A DNA stretch of 64,000 nt from positions 1-64,000 of the forward strand of contig NZ_SMRP01000014.1 of assembly GCF_004353915.1 (NCBI RefSeq), read 5' to 3'. Origin of the DNA: Paraburkholderia silviterrae (GTDB lineage: Bacteria > Pseudomonadota > Gammaproteobacteria > Burkholderiales > Burkholderiaceae). Made by a program: the position numbers and the translations under genes. Below are positions 43,926 to 54,622 of the stretch, in pieces (position 1 is the stretch's first letter; each line of letters begins with the position of its first letter). The notes under the pieces are model-generated. The model saw nothing but the letters and a program-made list of their open reading frames with translations, did not search any database and was not told the origin of the DNA.

Positions 43926-46241
43926 TTACTGCGGCAGCACCGGACGCATGCCCGTGACGACCTTGAGCTTCGAGTCGGGCGCACGGCCCTTGCGCGCCCG
44001 CTTGCCGATCTGCGGCGAGAGCACCGCGCCGGCCATCAGATCCTCGCCGGCCTTGCCGCCACGGCCCGTGCCTTCCAGCACCACGCCCGAAGCGGTGATC
44101 GCGAGCGCCTGCACGAGTTTTTCCTTCTCGTCGAGCTGCATCAGCGTCACGCCGCGCCCGCCGCCCGAGAGCGTCTTCATCTCGTCGAGGCCGAACACGA
44201 GCAGGCGACCGCCCGACGACAGGCACGCCACCTGGATCGCATTGGGCAGCATCGGCATCGGTGCGAGCGGCACGCAGCCTTCGTCGATCGTCATGAACGC
44301 CTTGCCGGCCTTCACGCGGCTCACCATGTCGCCGATCTTTGCGATGAAGCCAAAGCCGTTGCTCGACGCGAGCAGCAGTTGCTGTTCCGCATTCGCCGCG
44401 AAGTAATGCAGCAGATGCGTGCCCGCCTCGAGCTCGATGAGCGAGGTGACCGGCACGCCGTCGCCGCGGCCGCCCGGCAATTGCGCAATCGACACCGAAT
44501 AGACGCGCCCCTTGCTGCCCCACGCGATGAGCGTGTCCGGCGTGCGGCACTGGAACGCCGCGTAGAGCCCGTCGCCGGCCTTGAACGTGAAGCTTTGCTG
44601 GTCGAGGCCGTGGCCCTTCAACGCGCGCACCCAGCCCTTCTGCGAGACGACCACCGTGACCGGCTCGTCCACCACGCGCACCTCGAAGCTCGCGCGCTTT
44701 TCCTGCTGGATCAGCGTGCGGCGGTCGTCGCCGTACTGCTTCGCGTCGGCTTCGATCTCCTTCACGATGAGCCGCTTCATCGACGACTCGTTCGCGAGCA
44801 GCTCTTCGAGCTTGGCCTTCTCTTCGCGCAGCTCCGCGAGCTCCTTCTCGATCTTGATCTTCTCCAGCCGCGCCAACTGGCGCAGACGGATTTCGAGAAT
44901 GTCCTCGGCCTGGCGCTCGGAAAGCCCGAATGCGCTCATCAGCGCGCTCTTGGGCTCGTCCGACTCGCGGATGATGCGGATGACCTCGTCGATATTGAGG
45001 AAGACGATCATCCGCCCTTCGAGGATGTGGATGCGGTCGTCGACCTTCGTCAGGCGATGCTGCGTGCGGCGCGTGACCGTCGCGAAGCGGAAGCCGATCC
45101 ACTCGCCGAGGATCTCGCTGATGCCCTTCTGGCGCGGCCGGCCATCGGCGCCGATCATCACGAGGTTGAGCGACGCGTTCGATTCGAGGCTCGTGTTGGC
45201 GAGCAGCGAGTTGACGAACTCGCCCTGGTCGATCTTGCTGGTCTTCGGCTCGAACACGAGGCGCACGGGCGCGTCCTTGCCCGACTCGTCGCGCACGGCG
45301 TCGAGCAGCGCCAGCATCGACTGCTTGCTCTGCAACTGCTCGGGCGTGAGCGTCTTCTTGCCGAGCTTGAGCTTGGGGTTCGTCAGCTCTTCGATCTCTT
45401 CGAGCACCTTCTGGCCCGACGTGTTCGGCGGCAGCTCGGTCACCACGAGTTGCCACTGGCCGCGTGCGAGATCCTCGATCTTCCAGCGCGCGCGCACCTT
45501 GAGGCTGCCACGGCCCGATTCGTAGGCCGCCGCGATTTCCGCCTCGCTCGAAATGATCTGGCCGCCGCCCGGGAAATCGGGCCCCGGCAGCCTTTCCATG
45601 ATCTCCGCATGCGAAAGCTTCGGATTCCGGATCATCGCCACCGCTGCCGACGCGACTTCGCGCAGGTTATGCGAGGGCATTTCCGTGGCGAGGCCGACCG
45701 CAATGCCCGATGCGCCGTTGAGCAGCAGCATCGGCAAGCGCGCGGGCAGCGTCTTCGGCTCCTGGAACGAGCCGTCGTAGTTCGGCATGAAATCGACGGT
45801 GCCCATGTCGATTTCGTCGAGCAGGAGCTTCGCGATGGGCGTCAGGCGCGCTTCGGTGTAACGCATGGCCGCCGCGCCGTCGCCGTCGCGCGAGCCGAAA
45901 TTGCCCTGACCGTCGATGAGCGGATAGCGCATCGAGAAGTCCTGGGCGAGACGCACGAGCGCGTCGTAAGCCGACTGGTCGCCGTGCGGGTGGTACTTGC
46001 CGAGCACGTCGCCGACCACGCGCGCCGACTTCACGGGCTTGGCGTTGTCGCCGAGACCCATCTCGTTCATCGCGAACAGAATGCGTCGCTGCACCGGCTT
46101 CTGGCCGTCGCAGACGTCGGGCAGCGCGCGGCCCTTCACCACGCTCACCGCGTAGTCGAGGTACGCGCGCTCCGCGTAGTGGCCGAGCGTGAGCGTGTCG
46201 CCGTTCGGCGCGTCGGTCACTTCAGCAAAGAGATCGTCCAT
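43926..46241 (-). CDS. parC: DNA topoisomerase IV subunit A
   Basis: 771 residues, close to the family length. The start is MDDLFAEVTDAPNGDTLTLG. Catalytic Tyr128 lies in AAAMRYTEARLTPIA. The quinolone-determining loop reads HPHGDQSAYDALVRLA, with Gln89 at the position of E. coli Ser80 and Asp at the place of Glu84. The C-terminal beta-pinwheel is present. ParC decatenates daughter chromosomes together with ParE, encoded 54 bases upstream on the same strand, so both are in one operon. Confidence 0.97.
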   Translation of the reverse strand: MDDLFAEVTDAPNGDTLTLGHYAERAYLDYAVSVVKGRALPDVCDGQKPVQRRILFAMNEMGLGDNAKPVKSARVVGDVLGKYHPHGDQSAYDALVRLAQDFSMRYPLIDGQGNFGSRDGDGAAAMRYTEARLTPIAKLLLDEIDMGTVDFMPNYDGSFQEPKTLPARLPMLLLNGASGIAVGLATEMPSHNLREVASAAVAMIRNPKLSHAEIMERLPGPDFPGGGQIISSEAEIAAAYESGRGSLKVRARWKIEDLARGQWQLVVTELPPNTSGQKVLEEIEELTNPKLKLGKKTLTPEQLQSKQSMLALLDAVRDESGKDAPVRLVFEPKTSKIDQGEFVNSLLANTSLESNASLNLVMIGADGRPRQKGISEILGEWIGFRFATVTRRTQHRLTKVDDRIHILEGRMIVFLNIDEVIRIIRESDEPKSALMSAFGLSERQAEDILEIRLRQLARLEKIKIEKELAELREEKAKLEELLANESSMKRLIVKEIEADAKQYGDDRRTLIQQEKRASFEVRVVDEPVTVVVSQKGWVRALKGHGLDQQSFTFKAGDGLYAAFQCRTPDTLIAWGSKGRVYSVSIAQLPGGRGDGVPVTSLIELEAGTHLLHYFAANAEQQLLLASSNGFGFIAKIGDMVSRVKAGKAFMTIDEGCVPLAPMPMLPNAIQVACLSSGGRLLVFGLDEMKTLSGGGRGVTLMQLDEKEKLVQALAITASGVVLEGTGRGGKAGEDLMAGAVLSPQIGKRARKGRAPDSKLKVVTGMRPVLPQ

Positions 46242-46295
46242 GTTTCAGTCAGTCCGTAATCTTGTATGAGCGTATAGGTGCGCAAGCGTGTGCGC

Positions 46296-48287
<1,992 letters not shown>

Positions 48288-48466
48288 GGTGATCCGCAGG
48301 GGGTTGTCCGTGCGCTTGTCCACAGGTCCTGTGGACATCTGCGGGGACAACGCGTTGAGTGTTCAAAAAAACCGTGACGAAACAACGGGCTGAGCGCGCT
48401 GCGCAACTGCCGGGCAGACATCGCCGGGCCGGCGCGCGCTCGCACAGTCGCTCCGATTCGCGAGGT

Positions 48467-48494
48467 ATTGTACTGATTTGGGCTTGCACGGCAA
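48467..48494 (-). promoter_or_regulatory. promoter candidate for parE-parC
   Basis: On the minus strand, TTGCCG (plus 48489-48494) and TACAAT (plus 48467-48472) are separated by 16 bases. It is about 180 bases before the parE start, in the 341-base gap between parE and mntA. Nothing else gene-like is in that gap. Confidence 0.5.
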
Positions 48495-48628
48495 TTTGGA
48501 AAGGGGTCGGCCGTTCGGCCGAGGGGTGGCGAGGCGCTTGAGTCGCGTAGAATGGGGTGCATACGGCATGCCGCCTGCAGACGCCGTTTCAGCCGGTTTG
48601 TTGCGCAATCTGGAGGAGTGGAGCGCCC

Positions 48629-48919
48629 ATGAAACCATCCGAAGCATTACACGCGCATCGTGCTGAAATCCGGCAGATCGTCGCGAGCCATCACGCAACG
48701 AATGCGCGTGTGTTCGGCTCGTCGGCGCGTGCAGAAGACGACGAGGACAGCGATCTCGATCTGCTGATCGACCCGACGCCGGAGACGACGCTTATCGACC
48801 TCGCGCAAATCCAGTTGCGGCTCGAAGCGCTGCTGGGTGTGCGAGTGGACGTACTTACGCCAAAAGCGCTACCCGAGACCTTCCGCGCCCGCGTAGTTGC
48901 CGAATCGGTGCCGGTATGA
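48629..48919 (+). CDS. mntA: MntA-type minimal nucleotidyltransferase antitoxin
   Basis: 96 residues. The nucleotidyltransferase signature is intact: VFGSSARAEDDEDSDLDLLI gives the GSx10DxD metal site, and a later Asp in LGVRVDVLT completes the triad. MNT proteins of this kind neutralise HEPN toxins by AMPylating a tyrosine near the toxin active site. A GGAGGAG ribosome site lies 10 bases before the ATG. The gene overlaps hepT by four bases. Confidence 0.9.
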   Translation: MKPSEALHAHRAEIRQIVASHHATNARVFGSSARAEDDEDSDLDLLIDPTPETTLIDLAQIQLRLEALLGVRVDVLTPKALPETFRARVVAESVPV

Positions 48920-49269
48920 GAAAGAAAGATTTCCGCACACCCGATTACCTGCAACATATTCTCAACGCTATCGAACGCATTCGCGCATACACCGCGCCGC
49001 TGTCACACGAAAGCTTCGAGGCAACACCAATGGCTGTCGATGCCGTCGTTCGCAACATCGCGATCATTGGAGAAGCCGCACGCAATATCGCACGTGGCGA
49101 CCCAGACTTTGCCGCAGCGCATCCCGAGATACCGTGGGAGGCCATGTACGGCATGCGCAACCACGTGACACATGGATATTTTGCCGTCGACATCGAGATT
49201 GTCTGGAGCACCGTACAGACGTACTTGCCCGACCTGGAGCGCAAGCTCTCGCGCCTGAGTCAGAAATAA
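48916..49269 (+). CDS. hepT: HepT-type HEPN (DUF86) ribonuclease toxin
   Basis: 117 residues. The HEPN active motif R-x4-H-x-Y is present in MYGMRNHVTHGYFAVD, with the Arg and His that cleave RNA and the Tyr that the partner AMPylates. The bundle helices are visible (TPDYLQHILNAIERIRAYT and VRNIAIIGEAARNIA). Its ATG overlaps the mntA stop (ATGA), the classic layout of a type VII-like toxin-antitoxin pair. All residues needed for activity appear intact. Confidence 0.9.
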   Translation: MRKKDFRTPDYLQHILNAIERIRAYTAPLSHESFEATPMAVDAVVRNIAIIGEAARNIARGDPDFAAAHPEIPWEAMYGMRNHVTHGYFAVDIEIVWSTVQTYLPDLERKLSRLSQK

Positions 49270-49296
49270 AAAAAGCGGCCTTCATCAGGCCGCCTT
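49268..49296 (-). terminator. Rho-independent terminator after uup
   Basis: On the minus strand, GCGGCC and its complement flank a seven-base loop, followed by seven Ts (A-run 49268-49274 on plus). The A-run starts just inside the hepT stop, so the site may also slow convergent transcription from hepT. Confidence 0.75.
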
Positions 49297-49321
49297 CTCC
49301 CGCCTGCGCCAGCTTTTCACT

Positions 49322-51250
49322 TCACTTGCGCTTGCTCTCCAGCTCTTCCCACCGCTCCAGCGCCATCAACAATTCCTCATCGATCGCGGCATAGCGCTCG
49401 GTGAGCCGCGTGCCCTCCTGCGCATCCTTCGCAAAAATCGATCCATCTTCGATCTTCGCGCCGATTTCCTTTTGCTCCGTCTCCAGCGCCTCGATGCGCT
49501 TGGGCAGCTCCTCGAGCTCGCGTTGCTCCTTGAACGAAAGCTTCACGGTGCGCTGTGCATTGCGGCCCGCCGCGCTCTCCTTCGGTGCGGCGGCCGCGGG
49601 TGCCGCTTCCTTCGGCGCGCGCGCATCGGCAAGCTCCTGCGCGCGGGCGCTCTGGGTCTGCCAGTCGGTGAAGCCGCCCACGTACTCGCGCCAGCGCCCT
49701 TCGCCCTCCGACGCGATCACCGAAGTCACCACGTTGTCGAGGAACGCGCGGTCGTGGCTCACCAGCAACACGGTGCCGTCGTAATCGGTCAGTAGCTCTT
49801 CGAGCAACTCGAGCGTGGGAATGTCGAGGTCGTTGGTCGGCTCGTCGAGCACCAGCACGTTCGCGGGGCGGGCAAACAGACGCGCGAGCAGCAGGCGGTT
49901 GCGCTCGCCGCCCGAGAGCGACTTCACGGGCGAGCGCGCGCGCTCGGGCGAGAACAGGAAGTCGCCGAGATAGCTCATCACATGCTTCTTCGCACCGTTG
50001 ATCTCGACCCAGTCGCTGCCTGGGCTGATGGTATCGGCGAGGCTCTTCTCGAGGTCGAGCTGCGCGCGCATCTGGTCGAAATACGCGACCTGCAGGTTCG
50101 TGCCCACGCGCACCGTGCCAGCGTCCGGCTTCAGCTCGCCGAGGATCAGCTTCAGCAGCGTGGTCTTGCCCGCGCCGTTCGGGCCGACGAAGCCGATCTT
50201 GTCGCCGCGCATCACCGTGGACGTGAAGTTATCGACGATCGTGCGATCGCCGTAACGCTTCACGACGTCCGTGAGCTCCGCGACGATCTTGCCCGACTTC
50301 TCGCCCTGCGCGACGTCGAGCTTCACGTTGCCCTGCACGTTGCGGCGCTCCTCGCGCTCGTGGCGCATCTGCACGAGGCGCGCGATGCGGCCCACGCTGC
50401 GCGTGCGGCGTGCCTCGACGCCCTTGCGGATCCACACTTCTTCCTGCGCGAGCAGCTTGTCGAACTTCTCGTTTTCCACGCGCTCGACTTCGAGCTGCTG
50501 CGCCTTGCGCTCCTGGTACTGCGAGAAGTTGCCCGGATACGAAAGCAGCTTGCCGCGGTCGAGCTCGACGATGCGCGTGGCCACGCGGTCGAGGAACGCG
50601 CGGTCGTGGGTGATGAACAGCAGGCTCGAGCGCTGCGCGACAAGCAGCTCTTCGAGCCAGCGGATGCCGTCGAAGTCGAGGTGGTTGGTCGGTTCGTCGA
50701 GCAGCAGCACGTCGGGCTGCACGACCAGCGCGCGCGCGAGCGCCACGCGCTTTTGCATGCCGCCCGAGAGCGCGCCCACGCGCGCGTCGGCGTCCAGCCC
50801 GATCTGCGCGAGCGTGGTCGACACGCGCGTGCGCCAGTTCCAGGCGTCGGCGTGATCGAGCGACGACTGCAGCGCATTCATGCGCGCGAGCAGCGCGTCG
50901 TGCTCCGCGCCTTCGGGCGTGTCCGCGAGCTTGTGCGCGACCACGTCGAATTCGTCGAGCAGCGCGCGCACGCCCGCGAGCCCGGAGGCGACGGTGTCGA
51001 ACACGGTGGCATCGGCGTCGAAATCGGGCTCCTGCGGCACGTAGACGGTCGAAAGATCCTGCTGGCGCGTGACGAGGCCGTCGTCGGGCCTGGCGAGGTC
51101 GGCGACGATCGTGAGCAGCGACGACTTGCCCGCGCCATTGCGGCCGATTAGCCCGACGCGCTCGCCGGCTTCGAGCGAAAAGTCCGCGTGGTCGAGCAGC
51201 GCGACGTGGCCGAACGCGAGTTGCGCGCCGGTGATGGTGTAAAGCGACAT
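49322..51250 (-). CDS. uup: ABC-F ATPase Uup
   Basis: 642 residues from ATG 51250. Two ABC cassettes without membrane segments: Walker A GRNGAGKSS and GPNGAGKTT, signatures LSGGMQKRVALARAL and LSGGERNRLLLARLF, and Walker B LLLDEPTNHLD and LVLDEPTNDLD. A linker of about 80 residues lies between them, and a C-terminal coiled coil (ELPKRIEALETEQKEIGAKI) ends the protein, as in Uup. ABC-F proteins act on the ribosome or on DNA structures. An in-frame ATG at 51430 exists, but its sequence is not conserved-looking. Confidence 0.93.
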   Translation of the reverse strand: MSLYTITGAQLAFGHVALLDHADFSLEAGERVGLIGRNGAGKSSLLTIVADLARPDDGLVTRQQDLSTVYVPQEPDFDADATVFDTVASGLAGVRALLDEFDVVAHKLADTPEGAEHDALLARMNALQSSLDHADAWNWRTRVSTTLAQIGLDADARVGALSGGMQKRVALARALVVQPDVLLLDEPTNHLDFDGIRWLEELLVAQRSSLLFITHDRAFLDRVATRIVELDRGKLLSYPGNFSQYQERKAQQLEVERVENEKFDKLLAQEEVWIRKGVEARRTRSVGRIARLVQMRHEREERRNVQGNVKLDVAQGEKSGKIVAELTDVVKRYGDRTIVDNFTSTVMRGDKIGFVGPNGAGKTTLLKLILGELKPDAGTVRVGTNLQVAYFDQMRAQLDLEKSLADTISPGSDWVEINGAKKHVMSYLGDFLFSPERARSPVKSLSGGERNRLLLARLFARPANVLVLDEPTNDLDIPTLELLEELLTDYDGTVLLVSHDRAFLDNVVTSVIASEGEGRWREYVGGFTDWQTQSARAQELADARAPKEAAPAAAAPKESAAGRNAQRTVKLSFKEQRELEELPKRIEALETEQKEIGAKIEDGSIFAKDAQEGTRLTERYAAIDEELLMALERWEELESKRK

Positions 51251-51595
51251 GAATGGGGACCGTTGCCTGCGTTGGAGAGCAAGCGCGTATTGTACCGGGG
51301 CGCATCGGGTGCGCCGCGCTGGCCCCGTTGCTTCGATTTTCGCCGGGGCATTCGTCATGACAGTCACCCGCACGGGCGTGCCCGGCCGATAGCGGCGCCG
51401 CGAGCCCGCCGCGCACGGCCGGAGCGCCATTTTCCGGTAATATCGCGGCTCGCCCGCCGCCCCGCCTCAACCGGGCCAGGATGGCTAACGGGGCCATATG
51501 GGGCTATCTGTGGCTAATCTGTAGCTATATAGGCGGGCAAACCCGCGGGCAACGAACCGCGGAAAACTGCGTCGAACTGGAACGAAAGGTGTGTT
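51251..51595. other. intergenic region before rubredoxin
   Basis: About 345 bases with divergent promoters. TATATA at 51526-51531 is a candidate -10 box for rubA. Imperfect direct repeats of GGCTAtCTGT/GGCTAATCTGT/AGCTAT run from 51501 to 51530. No gene is seen. Confidence 0.35.
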
Positions 51596-51778
51596 GTGAG
51601 CGAAGTGATCGAATACAAGAGCTGGGTCTGCCTGATCTGCGGCTGGGTCTATAACGAAGAAGAAGGTCTGCCCGACGAAGGCATCGCCGCGGGCACGCGC
51701 TTCGCGGATATTCCCGACGACTGGCGCTGCCCGCTGTGCGATGTGGGCAAGGCCGATTTCGTCGCCGTGGAGTTCTGA
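51596..51778 (+). CDS. rubA: rubredoxin
   Basis: 60 residues from a GTG start, preceded by AAAGG. The two iron-binding knuckles are intact, CLICG (in SWVCLICGWVYNEEEG) and CPLCD (in DDWRCPLCDVGKADF). Rubredoxins carry one electron for alkane hydroxylases, peroxide or superoxide reductases, or other redox enzymes. No partner gene is adjacent. It is cytosolic. Confidence 0.93.
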   Translation: MSEVIEYKSWVCLICGWVYNEEEGLPDEGIAAGTRFADIPDDWRCPLCDVGKADFVAVEF

Positions 51779-51824
51779 AGCGCGCGCTGCGCGGGGTGGC
51801 ATTTTCCAGCCGGATGGCGTTTGC

Positions 51825-51830
51825 TATACT
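51825..51830 (+). promoter_or_regulatory. -10 box upstream of tRNA-Arg
   Basis: TATACT, 120 bases before the tRNA. The -35 region at 51802-51807 (TTTTCC) is weak. A small hairpin GGAGC-TTGT-GCTCC lies at 51918-51931 in the leader. Confidence 0.4.
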
Positions 51831-51949
51831 CTTGCGCCTGCACCGCGCAACAAGACTTTGTGCGCAGACTCCGCGCCATGACGGGTGACTTGGGAAACAT
51901 GGCGGTCTGGCGGAGTGGGAGCTTGTGCTCCTCGCAGCGGATTTGACGG

Positions 51950-52024
51950 CTCCCTGTAGTTCAATGGATAGAACAAGTGCCTCCTAAGCGCTAGATGCAG
52001 GTTCGATTCCTGCCAGGGGGACCA
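51950..52024 (+). tRNA. tRNA-Arg, anticodon CCT
   Basis: A full cloverleaf of 75 bases including the encoded CCA. Acceptor stem CTCCCTG pairs with CAGGGGG (one G-T pair). The D-arm is GTTC...GAAC. The anticodon stem AGTGC/GCGCT carries loop CTCCTAA with anticodon CCT at 51983-51985. The variable loop is AGAT. The T-arm is GCAGG-TTCGATT-CCTGC. It reads AGG codons. tRNA genes of this kind are frequent integration sites; the region downstream holds accessory-looking genes, but no duplicated tRNA 3' end was seen in the window. Confidence 0.95.
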
Positions 52025-52184
52025 GCCGCCCGCATCCTCACCACGCCGCTCGCCCTTGCCGGCCCTGCCGGCGCGGCCGTCCCGATATCCCCCGTTATCC
52101 CGTTACGCACCCGCTGCGCACCCTGCGCGAGCCGATCGCCGATCCCGCGCGCCGCGCAGCGTCCTCTTTCCAGGCTGATTCACC

Positions 52185-52460
52185 ATGGACATCAACAAGC
52201 AACTCGCCGCCCTCACCCATTCCGAACTGCAGACCGCCGGCGCCAGCCAGGCCACCGCGATCGCCGTGAGCGTCCTGCTGCGCCATCTGAGCTCGCCGGA
52301 GCTCGTCAAGCTGCTGTCGTCGGCGTTCGAGAATCATCAGGCCGTCATGCTGCAAACGCCGTGGCCCGAGCAGATGCTCAACTCGTTCGAGGCCACGCGC
52401 CGCTTCCTCGAAGGCGCCGCGCAAGGCCCGGCGCCCACGCCCGAAACTCCGGAGGAGTGA
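52185..52460 (+). CDS. hypothetical small helical protein
   Basis: 91 residues, soluble, mostly helical, with a Pro/Glu-rich tail. The segment TAIAVSVLLRHLSSPELVKL is the main hydrophobic helix. I do not recognise it. It starts 160 bases after the tRNA. Confidence 0.7.
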   Translation: MDINKQLAALTHSELQTAGASQATAIAVSVLLRHLSSPELVKLLSSAFENHQAVMLQTPWPEQMLNSFEATRRFLEGAAQGPAPTPETPEE

Positions 52461-52688
52461 ACCGGCCGCGCGAGGTCGCCGGCGAGCCGCCGGACCTCGT
52501 CGCCCAGGTGCACCGCAGCCTTTCGGGCCGGGGCCCGGCGGCCCGCCGCACCCGGGGGCGCCGCCGCTCTCAAGGCGGCCATGGCCGTTGCGTCGCGCCG
52601 CTCACAGCGGCTTGTCAATTGTTAACGTTCATGGGCTCCGGCATCGCCTACGATGGTCTCCAACAGCAAGCAAAACGAGACCAACGCC

Positions 52689-52772
52689 ATGACCTCACCC
52701 TACGTATTCGCGCTGATGGCGGCGCTCGGCACCGTCGTCGTTTCGTCGATGACGATGCTTCTGTTGCGCTGA
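52689..52772 (+). CDS. possible 27-residue membrane peptide
   Basis: MTSPYVFALMAALGTVVVSS followed by MTMLLLR and stop. One hydrophobic helix. The ribosome site is weak (ACGAGA), so expression is uncertain. It lies in the 397-base gap between two small genes; no other gene is seen there. Confidence 0.3.
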   Translation: MTSPYVFALMAALGTVVVSSMTMLLLR

Positions 52773-52857
52773 GCCCGACGGCAATGTATCCGGCTGCGGG
52801 TAAACATGGATCCATCCGCCCCTAAAGTCAGGGACGGAATTGCCGTAATCTCCGAAC

Positions 52858-53157
52858 ATGGACACCCAACGTCCCCTCCCGGCCGGCCACCTGATGTCGA
52901 GTCTCATCGACCAGGATATCGCCCATATTCGGCGCGTCATGCCGCTGTCGCTCTCGGGCGACCTCGCCGGTGCGATCCTCCCCGCCTCCTACTGGCGCAA
53001 GCGCCTGCACCAACTGCTCGACACCGGGCACGTCAATAAAGGCCAGCTCGCCGATATCGACAGCCTGCTGATCCAGATCGACCTGCACGAATTGAACGCT
53101 GCCACGGCGGCAGCAGCCAACGCGAAGCACGCCATCGGCAAAGCCGCCGGCCACTGA
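52858..53157 (+). CDS. hypothetical small protein
   Basis: 99 residues, soluble, helical. Recognisable pieces are SYWRKRLHQLLDTGHVNKGQ and ADIDSLLIQIDLHELNAATA. No family recognised. It lies 119 bases before the cytosine methyltransferase gene, in the same direction. Confidence 0.6.
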   Translation: MDTQRPLPAGHLMSSLIDQDIAHIRRVMPLSLSGDLAGAILPASYWRKRLHQLLDTGHVNKGQLADIDSLLIQIDLHELNAATAAAANAKHAIGKAAGH

Positions 53158-53275
53158 GCCGCGCACCGCCTCGCGTGCGTCCCGCGCATGGTGCGCGGCG
53201 TCCGCGCGCATCGCCTTCGCGTCTTGTGCCACTCTCTGCGGAATTCCTGGTGCCGGGGGTCACCCATCGGTCATA

Positions 53276-54589
53276 ATGTCCGCCAAAATACCCAGAGAGG
53301 ACTTCGTGCACCCGGCCCATTCGCGAGACCTGCTTCAGCAGGCACGCCAGCGCTTCACGCAGCAGCAGATCGCCGCTCATGTCGGCAAGGACGTCAAGAC
53401 CGTGCGCCGTTGGGAAAAAGGCGAAACGCCGTGTCCCGCCATGCTCGAAGCGGCGCTGCGCGAGCTCTTGCATAGCGCCGAGCCGAACGCGAGCGCTGGC
53501 GCGGGGTCGCCCGCCATGCCGCCCACGCGCTTTCGCTTCGTCGACCTGTTCGCGGGCATCGGCGGCATTCGCATGGGCTTCGAGGCGCACGGCGGCACCT
53601 GCGTCATGACAAGCGAGTGGAATCCGTTCTCGAAGAAGACCTATCTGGAGAACTACGCACAGAAGGACGGCGAAGGCCATGCGTTCGTCGGCGACATCGT
53701 CGAATTTCCCGCCGCCGACGTGCCCGAGCACGACGTGCTGCTCGCGGGCTTTCCGTGTCAGCCATTCTCGATCGCAGGCGTCTCGAAGAAAAACGCGCTC
53801 GGCCGGCCGCACGGCTTCGAGTGCACCACGCAGGGCACGCTCTTCTTCGACGTCGCGCGCATCATCGCCGAGAAGCGGCCCGCCGCCTTCCTCCTCGAGA
53901 ACGTCAAGAACCTCCTTTCGCACGACCACGGCCGCACCTTCGACGTGATCCTGCACGTGCTGCGCGACGAGCTCGGCTACGACGTGCACTACCGTGTGAT
54001 CGATGGGCGCCATTTCACGCCGCAGCATCGCGAGCGCATCATCATCGTCGGCTTTCGCGAGCCCACGCCGTTCACGTGGGATGCGCTCGGCCTGCCCGAG
54101 GAAGGCCCGCGTCTCGCTTCGGTCCTGCATCGCACCGACGGCAGCGAACCCATCCTGCCGTGGGACGGCGAGCGCTTCTTCGATCACGCGGCACGCCAGG
54201 TGCAGCCGAAATACACGCTCACGCCCGGACTCTGGGCGTATCTGCAGCAATACGCGGAAAAGCATCGCGCGGCCGGCAATGGCTTTGGCTACGGCCTCGC
54301 GTTTCCCGGCAGCGTCACGCGCACGCTCTCCGCGCGCTATCACAAGGACGGCAGCGAGATTCTCGTGCATCAGGGCGAGGGCTTGCGCCCGCGCCGCCTC
54401 ACGCCGCGCGAGTGCGCGCGCCTGATGGGCTTTCCCGACACCTTCCGCATTCCCGTGAGCGACACCCAGGCGTATCGCCAGTTCGGCAACAGCGTCGTGA
54501 TGCCGGTGATGCGCGAGGTGGCGCGCACGATGATGCCGCATCTCGATGCGGCGCTGGCCGGCGCCCGCACGGCCGTCGCGCCGGCCTGA
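53276..54589 (+). CDS. dcm: DNA (cytosine-5) methyltransferase, Dcm-like, with N-terminal HTH
   Basis: 437 residues. An N-terminal helix-turn-helix (about residues 18-60; FTQQQIAAHVGKDVKTVRRW) precedes the methyltransferase. The C5 motifs are in order: I FVDLFAGIGGIRMGFE, IV GFPCQPFSIAG with the catalytic Cys, VI ENVKNL, VIII QHRERIIIVGF and X FGNSVVMPVM. Dcm and EcoRII-type enzymes methylate CCWGG; the target here is inferred from the neighbouring vsr gene and not visible directly. The HTH suggests auto-regulation. No cognate restriction enzyme is in the window. Confidence 0.92.
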   Translation: MSAKIPREDFVHPAHSRDLLQQARQRFTQQQIAAHVGKDVKTVRRWEKGETPCPAMLEAALRELLHSAEPNASAGAGSPAMPPTRFRFVDLFAGIGGIRMGFEAHGGTCVMTSEWNPFSKKTYLENYAQKDGEGHAFVGDIVEFPAADVPEHDVLLAGFPCQPFSIAGVSKKNALGRPHGFECTTQGTLFFDVARIIAEKRPAAFLLENVKNLLSHDHGRTFDVILHVLRDELGYDVHYRVIDGRHFTPQHRERIIIVGFREPTPFTWDALGLPEEGPRLASVLHRTDGSEPILPWDGERFFDHAARQVQPKYTLTPGLWAYLQQYAEKHRAAGNGFGYGLAFPGSVTRTLSARYHKDGSEILVHQGEGLRPRRLTPRECARLMGFPDTFRIPVSDTQAYRQFGNSVVMPVMREVARTMMPHLDAALAGARTAVAPA

Positions 54590-54622
54590 AGGCCGGCCCG
54601 GGCGAAGCGCAACAGGCCCGCC

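Noticed and set aside
51918..51931. Hairpin GGAGC-TTGT-GCTCC as a tRNA remnant
   Set aside because: It is too short, with no other cloverleaf part nearby; treated as leader sequence of the tRNA.
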